Positions 51,270-64,000 of a stretch of 64,000 bases of DNA are shown here, piece by piece. Under the pieces are notes generated by a model, which was not told the DNA's origin, searched no databases, and was given only the letters and a program-made list of their open reading frames with translations. Where the stretch lies: the NCBI GenBank assembly GCA_021234155.1, contig JAJEKV010000184.1:434001-498000 (forward strand). Direction: 5' to 3'. A program made the translations under genes and the position numbers. Numbering within the stretch: the first letter of the stretch is position 1; every line of letters starts with the position of its first letter. Source of the DNA: Isoetes taiwanensis (lineage: Eukaryota; Streptophyta; Lycopodiopsida; Isoetales; Isoetaceae).

Positions 51270-52530
51270 AACCCCGAAAATATATGATACAAGAAGAATA
51301 CTCCTACCTGATGAATAAACGTTGCAAACCCATATATAGCAGAATCATTTAGATAGCCACTATACCACCGACCGCCAAAACACACCAAAAAAGCTACCTT
51401 ACCTGGAATTCGCGTTTTACGTAGCACTAAGTCTTGAAGCATTTCAAAGGCTTTTCAAGCATTATGGCAAGTCGATCTTGAAAATGCCCAAAGAGCCTTA
51501 GTTCAACATCTTATCTCACAAAGGACAAGATCTCAAACTTTAGCATCTATAACGTTGCTATTGGTTAACTAGATGATGGAATAGATGAGCGTTTTGCTAT
51601 CTTTTAGTGCTACTCATTAGGGTCACTCGTTCCCATTTCAACACCTTCTTTGACTTAGTTTGTTATTAAGACTAATTTTATAATATCCTCTAATTATGCC
51701 ATTTCCTTTTGCCATCTTTGCGAAAGCTGCGGCACATTAGTATCTCGCCACATCAAAGTGATAATAAACCACGTATTGTTAGATGTCATTATCATATTTG
51801 TCTTTAATGCTAATGGAACTAATTTCCAGACTAGATGTCCCATTATTGTGTTAGTGTTGTCTAACTACATTACATATAGCTTTCATTAAGTGGACCACTT
51901 ATAGTATCAAGATCTACAATAATGTACAATCGGTGAAGTGTTGCATTTACAATTGTTTTCTTGTTTCATTATTTGTTTTTCAATCAATACCACCGACAAG
52001 GAAACTTTTATGGTGTACTTAACTTTCTTGGCTACAGCTTTGAGTTAATCTCTTTCTAACCTATTATAATGTCTTATCATACAGCACCTACTTGAATTCT
52101 AAATACGTAGAACCTATCTTTAGAGTCTAACTTTGAGCAAGATCAAACTTGAAACGTGTAGAACTTATCTTTTAAGATCTAATTTCTTGGCATTAATCGC
52201 AAAGTCACACCCAAATGAATAAAGAAATACAAGCCAATTGCTTTTGCACCACAGAGTCAATATGCTCATCTGTCACCATAATGTTATTTCAGTCATCATG
52301 GACTGCTACCTTTTATTGATATCCGTATTTGATGTGATAAGACCCATTAAAGAATTATGTTGGTCAAATGCTTTGCGAAATTTTGGTTGAAGGAAAAATT
52401 AATCGAAAACATTATTATTTTGATAAACTATTATTTTAAGGGACCTTTATTTGGGTGGCCACTGAAATATAGTCAGAAGATATTCTTACGGCATCAAACA
52501 TACAATAGAAAAGTGGACCATTTAAATAAG
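51270..52530. other. No supportable gene
   Basis: AT-rich intergenic DNA with short, unsupported ORFs. Confidence 0.45.
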
Positions 52531-55410
52531 AAGTGATAGCAGCGATTGCCCGGCGGAGACTAATCGTCGGTATTGGACCCATTGAGAAACAGAAGAAGCG
52601 GATTGGCTACCTTGATGACCTCTGGTGGTTTTCGAGGGAACCGGGCGAATCACACAAACCGCTCCAACATATGAAATGCAAAACACACAAATATATACAC
52701 CTGCTGCACCGCACCCATAAGTACCGGATTAGTATACCAGCGGGGCAAAGCGCCGGTGTGATCCGCATCAATGTACAAACCTGCAGCACGCACTCCATCG
52801 CAGCCTATCGCAAGAATGTAGGGCAAGTCCTACCGCACTAAGGGGAACGTATTCGCCCGGACGAATTGAATGCCAAGCAACTCTGGAAAGCGTGACCCAT
52901 CCTCAATGGCACTCATTTGACAAGCACTGGACAAAGCCTGTCCCGGCGGGACTCCCCAATCCACCTGGACCGTCTCACGCGCAGATGGTGGGTGCCGGAA
53001 AGAATGGAGGCACGAGCTTGCGCTTTTTCAGGAACAGCTGGGAACGCAGGCCAGCCTGCTGGCCCCAGCCAACGGGTTGATGTGCTCCTTGTAATGGGCC
53101 GCTTTTGACCTCGCCGAGCGCCGGGGTCCTGGGAAGCTGCTGGCAGCAGCCGCCTGTATTCCTGCGAAGCGTCACGACGCTTCAGATCTACTCAGACGAT
53201 TCGTGTTTCGCATCGTCGATTCGGCAACTACCGATTTCCATTTTCCAATAAAGCTCTGGAAGCTAAGCAGGTTCTCCGTTCATCATATTGCCCGCTTTGC
53301 TTAAGAATCCGGGCCAGCAAAGGACCGACAGGGGACTAAAGGTTTCACTCCTGCGCGCCGCGGCAACGCCTTTCTATACCGCCTAAACATTCCAGGTCAG
53401 CTAAAGAGACGATCGCGCCCCAAACCCCGACCTCCATACGGCGCGATGTGCTCAACTAGTCAAAACAGATGTGACCGATGCGGTCCTAATCATAGAGCTT
53501 CCGCTTCAGGATCAGAGCCAAGAGGGGAGAGCAAGCGCCTGTACCGTCACACCAAGTAAGTGGGATGGATCGCCTTCCCAACCGAAAGCGAGGGAGGGGA
53601 ACTCCACCCCCTAGGTACTTAGGTATGCGGACTTGGCTGTGCCGCCCTATATATGAGTGCGTGGAGGCGGGTGGCGGAAGAGGACAAGAGAGAACCACCC
53701 CGCCCTGGCTGAGCTTGGATTTACAGATGTTCAGAGGCTCGGCAATGTGTTTAGGCATCTGGGGATGATCAGAGAAGCTTGGTGGTAATGGAGGTTTCAC
53801 GATTGCCCGGTGATGAGTTATGGATGACTCGGCAGCCGAGTGCCATCCCTCCCCATGCTCGCAGAAGCTGGCCTCTAACTGGTCAATGTAGAGGCTAAAA
53901 GTGCTGCGAGGGCAGTTCCTCATTTATGCCGATATCATCGGTGAATGCTTGGTCAGTCGGGTCGCGATCCCGCCAAAACAACTTTCAATAACTCAGATAT
54001 GGTATTCTCAGACAGCAGCCGACAGCTCCCAGCTTGACGCAGTTTTAGCCTATAGCTTTTCCTGGGATCATCGTGCCTTCATGGAAGTCCACAAAGCAAC
54101 AATATAAGTGCCCTGCTGGAGGAGCTACGGCTGTTTCTTAATCGCTCAGTAAAGATATGGACAACTGCGAGGGATGGAAGCCCAAGCTCGCTTGTGGGGA
54201 GGGTCAAGACTCCGCCGCCGTCAGCTGGTCAACTGGCTGCCGAGAATGCTGGGCCATCATGGTGGGCTGACTGGACCGATGCACGACGTCTGTAATTGGT
54301 TTGACAAGGGTCTCATCAGCACCCTCATGAAAGGCTGCCTAAAACCTCCCTGCAATGCTCGGCTGAATGGCAGTGAGGACTCCGCACCAGCCGCCGCCCT
54401 GCCCATTTGGAGCAACTCCTACCGCACACCGCAGGTCACCGCCTCCCACAGCCACCGCCGTGCCCCTCCACAAATATCCTCTCCTCCACGGTAATCCAGC
54501 CGGGGCATCCCGGGAGGCATGGGCCACGCCGCCCCGGTAGGTCATAGAGCTGTCGCGATCGCCCCACCAGTGATGTCCCCTCGTAGGCCGGTCGGGCCAA
54601 GCACTCTCCAAGGCCAAAAGGTTCGAGGATGAGTGTCCAGCCAGCTCTAACATCTCCCCGGGTGCCCGCAAAACGCCTTTGCTCCTTTAGATGGGCTGCC
54701 AGACAGGGTGGCTCGCAAGCGGTACCGGATCCGTGAACGACAGCTCGCTTTGCGTTTTACACCTCCAGACCAAACCAAATTCAAGCACGCGAAAGGTTGC
54801 CGTGTTTCGAAAGCGGTGGACGCTGGGAGGTCGCCAAAAGTCATTATGTCCGGCCGTGATCCCGTATTAGCTCTGGGCCAATCACCGTTCGGCCGCTTCC
54901 AGTGCGGGGGTCCAATGCACCGTCGGTGTGGCCCATGGTTATCTCTCGCCGTATCCCTCCATCGCCATAATCCGCCAACGAATCGGTGGGGATGCATGTA
55001 GGCCGCCATGGGGTTCTTGCAGCTTGCCAAGCTACGTTCAAATAAAGTGAGGTGATTCGAAGTCGACCTCATCCTTCCGACCGCTTGCCCACCAAAACGA
55101 ATTACGAGATGCATATCTTTATGCAACTACGCAGCACATAGTCCACCACACTAGACCCTCCTCGATTGTCCCGCCCGATGCACTTGTGAGAAGGGCCACC
55201 GCGATGTGCCACCGCAAATTATCGCGTCACCGCGATAGCAGAGCAACTGTCAAGCAAAGCGAAAAGACTCCGGGTTGCCATCCGATTCGTGGCTGCCGTT
55301 TCTTCATAAGGAATGGGCAGGGGACATCGCCGCCGTAAGGGGTCAAGCTCCCCATGGCTGCTCTTACTCCTCGTCCGTGCATTGAAATCCCCTAAGAAGG
55401 GACGCACTTA
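52530..55410. other. GC-richer stretch without recognisable gene
   Basis: Composition is clearly more GC-rich than the flanks, with many overlapping ORFs of 60-160 aa on both strands. None shows a domain I recognise, and the overlapping open frames are expected from GC-rich non-coding DNA. The 145-aa (53486-53923) and 159-aa (54647-55126) minus frames are the longest. It could be an old transposon or a decayed gene from a different compositional background. Confidence 0.4.
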
Positions 55411-55474
55411 CCTAATCAAGTTAGGCCAGACGTCATCATATAGATCGACATAGTGAGAAACTCTTTATATAAAG

Positions 55475-55807
55475 GTGGACGCTGAAACCATTAAAACAAA
55501 AGCCTTTATATCCACAAAACATGTTTTGCTGCCAAATTTGTGGGCCCATTTTTGTCAGTATAGTCTCACAAATAGTGCTATAGTTGGAACTTCTTTGACC
55601 ATGCCCATGACGGCATTTCGGGCGAGCCTAGACACTGGTTTTCCAAATGGCGTCATAGTTGCATTTTGTGAAAGAAATGAGATGTGTTTTTGGTTTCATA
55701 AAAGAAAAGAAATCGCTAAGCATCGTGAATTTTTTGTAAACTTTTATTTTAAGTTATCACAAGTCGGTTGGCGAGCATCTGATACCGGTTTATCCGCTGA
55801 AGATTAA
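55475..55807 (+). CDS. Unrecognised 110-aa ORF
   Basis: ATG-like start to stop with mixed, protein-like composition (FGHKR-rich end: EMCFWFHKRKEIAKHREFFV). No family recognised, no splice signals examined that extend it, and no neighbours that suggest a role. It may be chance. Confidence 0.15.
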   Translation: MDAETIKTKAFISTKHVLLPNLWAHFCQYSLTNSAIVGTSLTMPMTAFRASLDTGFPNGVIVAFCERNEMCFWFHKRKEIAKHREFFVNFYFKLSQVGWRASDTGLSAED

Positions 55808-55989
55808 TTGCATTTCTCCATTGATATGTGCATGGTTAACTTGGTCGGTTTTCTGCTAAAGATGGAATCTGTGGTGTGGTGACCGGCTATTACTCCTATC
55901 GTAGGAACAAGAGGCAAATGTAACCGTGAGAGCGTGACAAAGTTTGAGAATAGTGACAAACCCATATTAAAACCTTGATTTGCAAAGTT

Positions 55990-58900
55990 CATCTCTGGAG
56001 TTCAGCGACAATCGGCCCAAATGCTTTAACGGTCCAAATGTGCCACGTCCGCGACAAGGCAAAGGAGGCCGCTACTTCCTTTAAGAGCTCAACTCTTTAG
56101 TAGCAATTTGTTCGAGCATAAGGCGAAAGTGCATGGGTAGTATTGAGGAGGGCGTCGCCTGACGATTCGAAAGCACGGGTGGTAGTATGAACATTTACGC
56201 GTACCAACTACTTACATGAGGCTTAATCCTCTATTCTAACTTTATACAACATGAGACATGAGGTTGAAGATCGTGCAATGCGAACCATTGGGTAGAATCC
56301 GCATGGATAGTGTCAATTGCATGCGTAGTCGTGGTCCGAAGCCAGAACCGCAAGGCGAAATACCGGGTGGGCTTTCATGCGTGACACAACCCAACCCCAA
56401 TTCGGTCGTTGAACTGAGATGGCAGTCTATAAATTTCTTTCTTGAGCCTCGGCGGTCTAAAGTGCGCAGCCGCAGGAGTAGCCCGCGGTAGGTGGCGTAC
56501 GCCTCTCACATGCGACCGTGACCCCGCTTACCACACCACAGCTGCCAGAGACAAACACGCTGTTCGTCCGCACCGCGTAACCGACTCAAACTTGAGCAGC
56601 TGAGGCAACATTGCAGTACCAAGGATTCCCATTCTCTAGAATGATAACATTATTGGGTTTTGAAGCGTGATCAAAGATGTTCTTTAAGACAACATGTTTG
56701 CCGCCGGGTTGCCGAAGGTATAAGCCTGCCAGCATCTATATGGGTTGCACGCTAGTATTCTTCCATGGATATATATTGCACTATTTATACGACGTATCTA
56801 ATAGAATTCCACACATTAGAATATGACTCCTCATACGTGGTATAAAGAGATTCATTAAGGGGAAATACCTTCGAAGACATATTAACTGAATGATTTACCA
56901 TTCGATGCATGAGCTATCGATCTAAATACTCGCTGGCTATGAGATGAATAATCGAGGCAGTCTTTGTAGGAATCCATACTAAAATTGGTCTTTTAAATCA
57001 AACTTCGATATGTAGTATAGTGGCCTTCTGCCCCTCAATATCAAAAGCATTGTCGCTTCGCATTCTTCTGCTACCTAACTCTGCAAATCTCATGCACGTA
57101 AGAACTCTTTGCTATAAATATCTCGAATCTTAATTATCGTGGATTCATGGCACTTAAGACCGATGCGCTAGCTCCCGCGATGTGGACTCCCTTGTTCTCT
57201 TTCTTAAGTGGCGTGGTCCGCTTCACATGGACGCCTGCCCTTTGCCTTTGTGGGCTCCTTTGTATACCTTAGAAATAGTCATGTGCCTTACCTGACTAAC
57301 ACAACATAACACCGTTGCAGATACAAACAACAAATAACAAATAAATAAATAAATGGGAAATAAATAAACAAACAATATCACACAACAAAGAAAATCACCA
57401 AGGCTCGCATTTTGCAAATAGGTTTATAAATCTTGGGACTCAACGGCGTGCCCGGTTTAAAGCAGTTGAGCTAATTTAGTTGCATCTCTCCAAAGATTCA
57501 CAATAGCCGCAGCTAAAGCGGAGGCCACACGGCACGAAGCTGAACCCCATTGAGGCAACGGACGCCTAGAGGCACAGAAGCCCATACCTTTGCCACACGC
57601 ACAGAAGGTATTAGGCCTAAGTAGTCCCTAGACGTTCCCCAAAATGCACACCACACCAAGCGACCAACCCAACCGGACAAAGTCCGATTGATGGAATTTA
57701 GAACAGAACAACGACTGACATTGACTAACACCATCCAAAAGCCGCGTTTTGTCCCCCGCCGGCTAGCTGGCCATACATTCACATATTTCATAAAAATAAG
57801 CAGCCACGCATCGAGTAGGATGCATTGTCACCATGACTAAGAATGGTATAGTTCAGCAAAACACCAATTTGCCGAATTCACCCACAGTAGCCAATTATAT
57901 TGCCAAATTTCAAACTCCTAGGGCGTATCCATTCCAAAATATTATGTGCACTAGCAACTTATTGTGGTGGCCATTAAAACCATGGAATAATTTTATATTT
58001 CTAGGTTATAGCCAAACCCCATATTGGCCAAGGTAAAGGACATACTCTTTACACTGTAAAGCAAAATCTTTTGAGTTGAGCCCTAAAATTTAAAAGATAT
58101 CTCTAACAAAAAATAAAGTGTCTTTCTTTCCTCATCCAAAGTCTTTTTATTCAATTTCGGCAAATTTGCACCTCATTTGTTCTTCATCATCCAATCAATA
58201 TGCCTTCATCGCTCCAAATCAAATCAAGGTCATTTCCATTTACCAAGCACTTGGAGTATGGTTTTAAAGAGATCCATCCCACCAAATCCATTTGCACTTT
58301 TACGCACATCTCAACATGTTTTATTTATATTCAAATGATCTTATAGCGATCTTAGTGGATACAATGTGCTCGAAGCGATTTTGAGGGAGTTTTTCTAACC
58401 CATTTACATCGTGATACATAGATTTCAGAAGGCTTTTTGTTACTAACCGGGTAAACTAAAGTACCGGATCCTTCTTCTGAAAAAAAATCACGATACATGG
58501 TAAGTTTTGGTCAACCTCTATTACGCACAAGCAGCACAATCGCTTGTACAAGTGCATCTTGTGGAGTTAGAGAAGGTATATACGTACTTGTTTGTGACAA
58601 CTACATAGAGCATCATAGGAAATCCAGACATCGCCCCATGTGGCTATCATCTTACATAAATAAGGTACTTTATCGCGACGTAGAGTCACCGGCTATAAAG
58701 TAAAGTTCAGGCCAAGAAATTTTGAATCCACATAAGCAGAGTGTGCATTTTCAGGACTAATGTTGTGCAAAAAAGAATTAAATCATTAATTTGATCTCAA
58801 TACCTATATGGATGTGGGATGGTTTGTGGATTATTTGTCTTGGCGCATACTTCAGAGGATAAATTATAATTATTATGTTCTCGCTACAAAGCTCGGTTTC

Positions 58901-61900
58901 ATAGCAGCGCCCACCTTTTATTAGGCGATTTTGCTTTGCTTTTAGTTCTTATTTAGTCATTAATGATTGATACCATGTGTAACCCCGCTTCTAGGTTATC
59001 CTCAGATGAAGGAAATCCTAGCATGGGCTATGCAGCCCGGCAGGAAAAAAAAAACACGTATAAGCACTATTTCCTGAGGCCTGCCTATCGCCGCGACAGG
59101 GAAGGGAGTAGAGGTCACCAGGGCATGTGCTACGGGGTGAATAGCTATAGATGTCCAACATTCAACATGGCTGCGCAACGAGAGGGAATTGGTTGGCAGA
59201 GCATGAAGAATAATAAAAAATGCTGGAATAAGATAACCCGGAAAGCTTGTTATTGTAGACGCTTTTACCATTTTCAAATGGACCAATTTTTCTTACAGAC
59301 TGCAGGCCAGAACCGCAAAAGCCCAGCATGTTTCATGGGGCTTCTTAATTTTAATTATCTAGGGATTCCTGATTCATGTAAACTTGTTTAAGAAATTCTT
59401 GATTTAGAGAACTTTTGAAAGGTGTATTCGCTTAATAAATGTATGAAGTTTTAACGATATAGCACAACAATAGCTACTTTTATTTTATATTCCTTTTTCA
59501 CATGGTTTTTCTATGATTTTGTCCTTTGTATTATCTACTGAGATGTACTAAATAGGCAATTATAGAGCAACTTTATGGGGTCCTTGATTCAATTTTAGCC
59601 AAAACAACCAAATACTAAAAGTACCAAATGCAAGATTTCTAGCTTCTTTATGGGCCAATGATCCATCTTTATCAAACGAACCAACCAAGGTTGCCGTCTC
59701 ACCCACGGGCGGCCGCACGAATCACGCCCGGCTACGTATATGCACTTGGCCTTTGGGGATCCTGTCTTTCTGGCCTCGTGATCCTTGTCAAAGGAGTGGA
59801 TTCCTTACCGACATGCTGGTGAAAGGATATCATCTGAGTATTCTTTGCTCACACCATTCTGACAGAGACAGCCAACTCTTCTCGCTAAAGGATGTTTTTG
59901 TTTCTTTGTCGGTTTGTGGCCGTAAAGGTTCAGACGCGGTTTGTTTACATAGTGTCAGCAAAAGAGTGGTTTCATATTTTGTGTTGTTCTACAATGCCGC
60001 AAAACCAACTCTCATTCTTACCCCGAAGTTTTGTTTGCATTATTTAGGAAGAGTTTGAGATTTCGCCTACATAATATAGTCAGAGAACACACAGCAAAAA
60101 CATCGTGGCTTTATCTGCACTCCCCATCAGCTTCCCTTAACTTGCTCTATTTGCCATCGGCTATGGAAAACCCATGGTTCCGCCACCATCTGTTCGTTTC
60201 AGACATCCTCCTCGCTTCCGTGAAATGGCCAACCCGCCTCAATCACGACCCTCCAATCTCAATAGTTGATAACCCTCCAAACTACTATAAAATCTATTAA
60301 ATTCTTTTTAATGTAAAGCCACTCATTGTGTTTTGTTTTGTTCACCATTGTTTCTTTTTATATGCATAGTTAACCATTGGCATGAAAAAATATGAGGTGC
60401 ATGGAATGAAATTGTGAAGAACAAAGTTGATTGAAGAGATCATTATCAAGTGACGCATCTTAGCTGCTTTCACATCTCATAAAGATGTCTAACCTGAAAA
60501 GAGGATGCCATTTATTTAGAAATTGAATTAAGATGAATAAAGGGTTTTTCAAATGGAAGATCCGCAGCATCCGATCTAATGTTATTGTTGCGAAAGAAGT
60601 CTTGGTATTAGCTACCGCTACTTTTCGCTATGCGCTGGTAATGAGAATCTACTGTTTTAGCGAGATTCTATTTATTTTGTGGATGTATTTGCTTAAATGG
60701 GCTAATCTTCCTTTAAAATGGGATGGTTAGAATCGCTTAACGCTGCGATATAACGCGATGCGCTCCTTGCCTGGCTATGGTCTTTTGCGTAACGCTGCAG
60801 ATAGTCGCCAGTTTTTGAATCGATGCACTTTTCACCTCGGCCTCCCACTTCTGCTAGGCCTACATATTTCCTCGGGTAGAGAGACGTAAAAAAGGAATAC
60901 AGAACCCCGATTCTAAGGAAGCTGAAACCACAAAAGTCGCCAAGTGCTTTTGAAGTGTCCCCAAGAATTTAATGCAGCCACATTCTCCAGCCTTTTCGTG
61001 ATTTTCAAACATGGTGGGCCGCTTTATGCCTACATCTTCTTTTGTTTTTAAAACTGTGCGTAGAAGAACTGTAAGAAAACTTTAAGTTCTGGAGGAATTT
61101 TAAGTTCTTACCCGTGAATCTTCTCATAGAAATATATTCTTGCGTAAGTCCAATGGATCCAAGGTCGCAATATGCAAGTATTTGTTTCCTTCTATTCTTT
61201 ATGTTTCTTTTGTTTAACGTGGAAGCTCATCATCTTCTTTATTTCATTTTGCCCAAGCTTTTGAAGCTCATCATGCGCGATATTCAACAACCTTTCTCAC
61301 AAATTTCAAATGAACGTATTGACGCGCTATTACAACCGGCAATCCATAATGGAGCAGATTTCAGATCGTCGACACTCAATGCGAGCAATTACTGACATTT
61401 TGCCGGGAAGGCTAGATCAAGTAGCAATCTACCTCGCTAAAAAGAGGTAACATCGGCCTCCTCTCGATTTTAAAGATTTTGATTAGTTCTAATCTCTTTA
61501 AGCATATGTAATCGGCTTATCATGTTTTCTTTTGGTGAAGTATTTTCCTCGATCACATCATTTTAGATGCTTAGCTCTTTCCCATGAACCCTTATTTTGG
61601 AGCGCTTTATTCTTCTCAAAGTTTTTTTAATAGATTTTCATTCGCCGTGATACTCATTGTTTATGCAAAAGCAATTTAAATCATTTCATGTCCTGTTCAT
61701 AGCCCGCAACTGCATTGTTTCGTGTTTAGAATGATATCAACTTTGTTTAGCATTTTCATTTAAAGATCTTTTACTTTGGGGCATGTTGCTTGTACCCATT
61801 GGCATGACTTCTTTTCCTTCTGTTTTCTTACCCAGAGCATAACGAACATCACAGTTTTGCTCTAGAGCATGTTATTTCCTAACCCAATTGCCGGAAAACC

Positions 61901-63080
61901 AATCTTCTAATCTTCTTTCACATCCATTTTCTCAGCTCAAAGACATGATGTACTCTTAAAGGACAACACGCCTTCCCTTCACTACAATCTCTTTTCCTTT
62001 GAGGGTATGACAATATCATTTTCTTTCAAGACGAGATGAAGGTCGTAAGATATTAGTTTTTGATTTATGGCATGGTTTGAATTATATGGATTACGCCTAT
62101 GATCCAAAAGGAGTCTTTATTTATCCATACTCAATGTCATAGATTGGTTTAATTTTAAGTTCATGTATTCATCTCTATATGCCTTGATATCCATTAAAGT
62201 CTCGGATAAAGAGCTAAATAGCTTAATCTGCTTTGAAGGATATTCGTCTATTGTCATCTATGTCTCACTGCTCTCTTTTATCCATGCACTCGCCTATTGA
62301 GTTGTTTATTTTTGCCATTAGGATATTATCTTAGGCAAATCAAGGGAAGATTTTTGCCATGTTTTCTTCAAAAGGGGTCATTAGAAGCTTTGCCTTTAAG
62401 ATGTAGAGTACCAAAGATGACTACTTCATATGTTTACATTGTCGCATCAATTAATCAGACTGCTTCATAGTTGATTAATGTAATTCAAGACATGGTGTTC
62501 GGTACAATTTTAAGGCCATAATCATAGCTATGGCATAGACATGGTCATTTCAGCCTTCCTAATGGACAAGCAGATATGCCATTTCAGGGAAGATTTAGAT
62601 GCAACATGCAGAGAAGTACCAGACAAAGATGGAAAAAAATGAGGTAAGTTAAAACGATGGAAGTTGTAGAAAAGAAGAATAATTTTTTCATATGTCAGAC
62701 ACCGTTTCCGATTCCGCCAGCTGAGTTCATAACCGTTTTTTGTTTTGATTGCTTTATCGACATTATGTTGTTCATGCATGCCTATTTTATGGTCAAGCGA
62801 CTGTGAAGCAGGATTTCAACCTGATGATTTATGGTATATGTCGATTAGTTGGCATGCATTACAACTTAGTTTGCCAGCTGGAATATCTTCATAGAGCTTG
62901 GCATTACGTTTGGAAGTTCTTTCTCTTTTTTCATATTTATGATCGTTTCTTTGCGCTACGTGTCTCGGTGCGGGAGCTTTGAGTTTTGTGAAGAAGATCT
63001 GCTTTATATCAATCGCGGTCAAGTACTTTTGCCTCAACCGATACAGGTACGTCTTACTCACAATATTGACTTCACTTATA
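55990..63080. other. About 7 kb without a supportable gene
   Basis: Mostly AT-rich DNA with short ORFs that lack motifs. The 142-aa plus frame at 58963-59391 and the 101-aa frame at 59753-60058 are the longest and show no domain. A tRNA-like A-box word and a B-box-like word occur on the minus strand near 57425-57475 (see below). Confidence 0.45.
57425..57478 (-). other. Possible tRNA-derived fragment
   Basis: Minus strand reads ttagctcaactgctttaaacc, then gggcacgccgttgagtcccaag. It resembles a Pol III A box followed by a weak B box with spacing shorter than in a tRNA. No cloverleaf is possible; perhaps a SINE relic. Confidence 0.2.
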
Positions 63081-63089
63081 CTTCAAGTA

Positions 63090-63345
63090 TTTGATTATAT
63101 TTCCACTCTCGCTTCTTTGCGTGTGCGTCTAAAACCATCGGTTCGCAGACAAGCAGCTCAATTAGTGCTTTATTGTCATGGGATCGAATGAGCATATGAC
63201 ACCAACATTGACCCCGATTTCTATACTGGGCTGCTTATTATTATATTTCTACTCGCTTTGCGTGCCCAAAACCATCGGAAACGTAGATTGGAAGGTATCA
63301 ATTTGCTTACCGTCAGCGGACTGTTAATATGACACTAACATCTCG
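63090..63345. repeat. Diverged tandem duplication, about 145-bp unit
   Basis: attatatttccactc...gcttctttgcgtg...aaaaccatcgg...cgcagac...gacaccaacat (63092 on) is repeated as attatatttctactc...gctttgcgtg...aaaaccatcgg...cgtagat...gacactaacat (63238 on). Non-coding. Confidence 0.65.
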
Positions 63346-63379
63346 ATCCGACAACGTAAAATGATGACAAGGATAACTT

Positions 63380-63682
63380 ATGGAATTCCCGCCGACCACT
63401 ATCATTCAAGAATTGTCCGCTGAAATGAAAGTGGTTGCATCCTATTACAACACCTCTACAGCAACCGCAATGAGTAGCCGCTATGGATCTTGCAAAATAA
63501 ACCGTTGTAATTTGTATTTGTTGCTATTCCTTGTCTTTAATGTTAATCTTTTAATTCAATCCGTGTGTTGTAAGGAGACACGCTTTCTCGAAGTGGAAGA
63601 GCAAAATCTTTCTTTGATCCCAAACCATAAGCCGCCTCACAGCAGCAGCAGCAACATGATCACCCAATGTCATTGGAAATAG
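63380..63682 (+). CDS. Possible small secreted peptide precursor
   Basis: A 100-aa frame; the internal Met at residue 31 (MSSRYGSCKINRCNLYLLLF) would give a 70-aa protein that begins with a short basic stretch and a hydrophobic core (LYLLLFLVFNVNLLIQSVCC), like a signal peptide, followed by a hydrophilic tail with HKPPHSSSS. No conserved CLE, EPF, RALF or defensin motif is present. No intron signals assigned. It could be chance; the signal-peptide-like start is the only support. Confidence 0.25.
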   Translation: MEFPPTTIIQELSAEMKVVASYYNTSTATAMSSRYGSCKINRCNLYLLLFLVFNVNLLIQSVCCKETRFLEVEEQNLSLIPNHKPPHSSSSNMITQCHWK

Positions 63683-64000
63683 TGGAAAACCCATTAAGCG
63701 ACTGTGGCAGCCAATGCCATCATATCCCTGTACCCATGCTCGAATGACTACTCTGTATCGGGCCGCCACGCCGCGACCATCTGATTCCAGCATCCTACCC
63801 GCATCGTGAATACCGCCTTGAATCCTCTTATGTGTTGGCGCACGCAACTGGCAGCAAATCAAAGGTATGTATTACTTAAGTTGTTGCTTTGCTTTTCTTC
63901 GCCAATTTGTCCGCAATTGCGGATATGTAGGTCGCGACACACAAATGTTAACTACACGTATCGGCTAAGTATTCAGGGAGGCGCTGATTTATGAAGAGAA

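Noticed and set aside
53240-53290. ggaagctaagcagg resembling part of a 5S rRNA
   Set aside because: Only about a dozen bases match; the rest of the 5S sequence and its internal control region are absent.
54647-55126. 159-aa minus-strand ORF in the GC-rich island
   Set aside because: Overlapping open frames on both strands and no motif; expected from GC-rich non-coding DNA.
58963-59391. 142-aa plus-strand ORF
   Set aside because: No domain, no splice context and no supporting neighbours; treated as chance.

Overview
This window looks like intergenic and accessory sequence from a large, repeat-rich land-plant nuclear genome. It holds one intact plant receptor kinase, several LINE fragments, Ty3-type LTR retrotransposons, an intron-bearing DNA transposon and many decayed fragments. 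No bacterial or organellar gene order is visible. The pairing of a DUF7869-like transposase with a ParB-methyltransferase, neither of which I know from flowering plants, makes me suspect a fern or other seed-free plant. That is inference; no marker in the window proves it.

1-8.5 kb: the tail of a LINE ORF, an unrecognised 133-aa ORF, a 5'-truncated LINE 3' end, and an array of about 12 TTTCGC-N4-GCGAAA sites on a roughly 21-bp pitch. The array abuts the broken end of a multi-exon minus-strand gene whose last recognisable exon looks like an Ulp1 (C48) protease. A tRNA-derived SINE head lies inside that gene. A two-exon fragment of unknown function and a long perfect-looking hairpin follow. 8.6-10.3 kb: the only clearly intact gene, an intronless EGF/PAN receptor-like kinase on the minus strand.

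12.3-29.4 kb: the most interesting region. A 5'-truncated LINE sits directly behind a decayed transposase (minus strand, about 17.0-19.7 kb). Divergently transcribed from it is a multi-exon gene (plus strand, about 20.9-29.3 kb) encoding a ParB-like domain followed by an N6-adenine-type DNA methyltransferase (DxPYG motif first, SAM-binding half later). Between these genes and inside the methyltransferase introns lie five groups, plus one stray copy, of a 16-bp palindrome, GGTATAAATTTATACC, often spaced 28-30 bp apart. I read this as a decayed large DNA transposon that carried its own ParB-methylase and candidate binding or methylation sites. Later insertions have broken it: a compound hairpin in the transposase, about 0.7 kb and about 3.8 kb in the methyltransferase, and an LTR retrotransposon at its right side.

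29.4-38 kb: a minus-strand Ty3/gypsy chromovirus-like element, represented by a 1.43-kb 3' LTR and a degenerate pol with an intact-looking RT catalytic core. It is followed by the polypurine tract and LTR start of a second, plus-strand element and a TTTATACAAG satellite-like repeat. 38-43.5 kb is AT-rich and has no gene I can support. 43.6-46.5 kb is a small gag-only LTR element with two LTRs, a primer-binding site and a broken zinc knuckle.

46.5-51.3 kb contains two decayed paralogues of the 8.6-kb receptor kinase; one of them retains similarity in its upstream flank. 51.4-64 kb has no recognisable gene apart from a possible small secreted peptide near the right edge. Many apparent ORFs there are short, lack family motifs and are probably chance.
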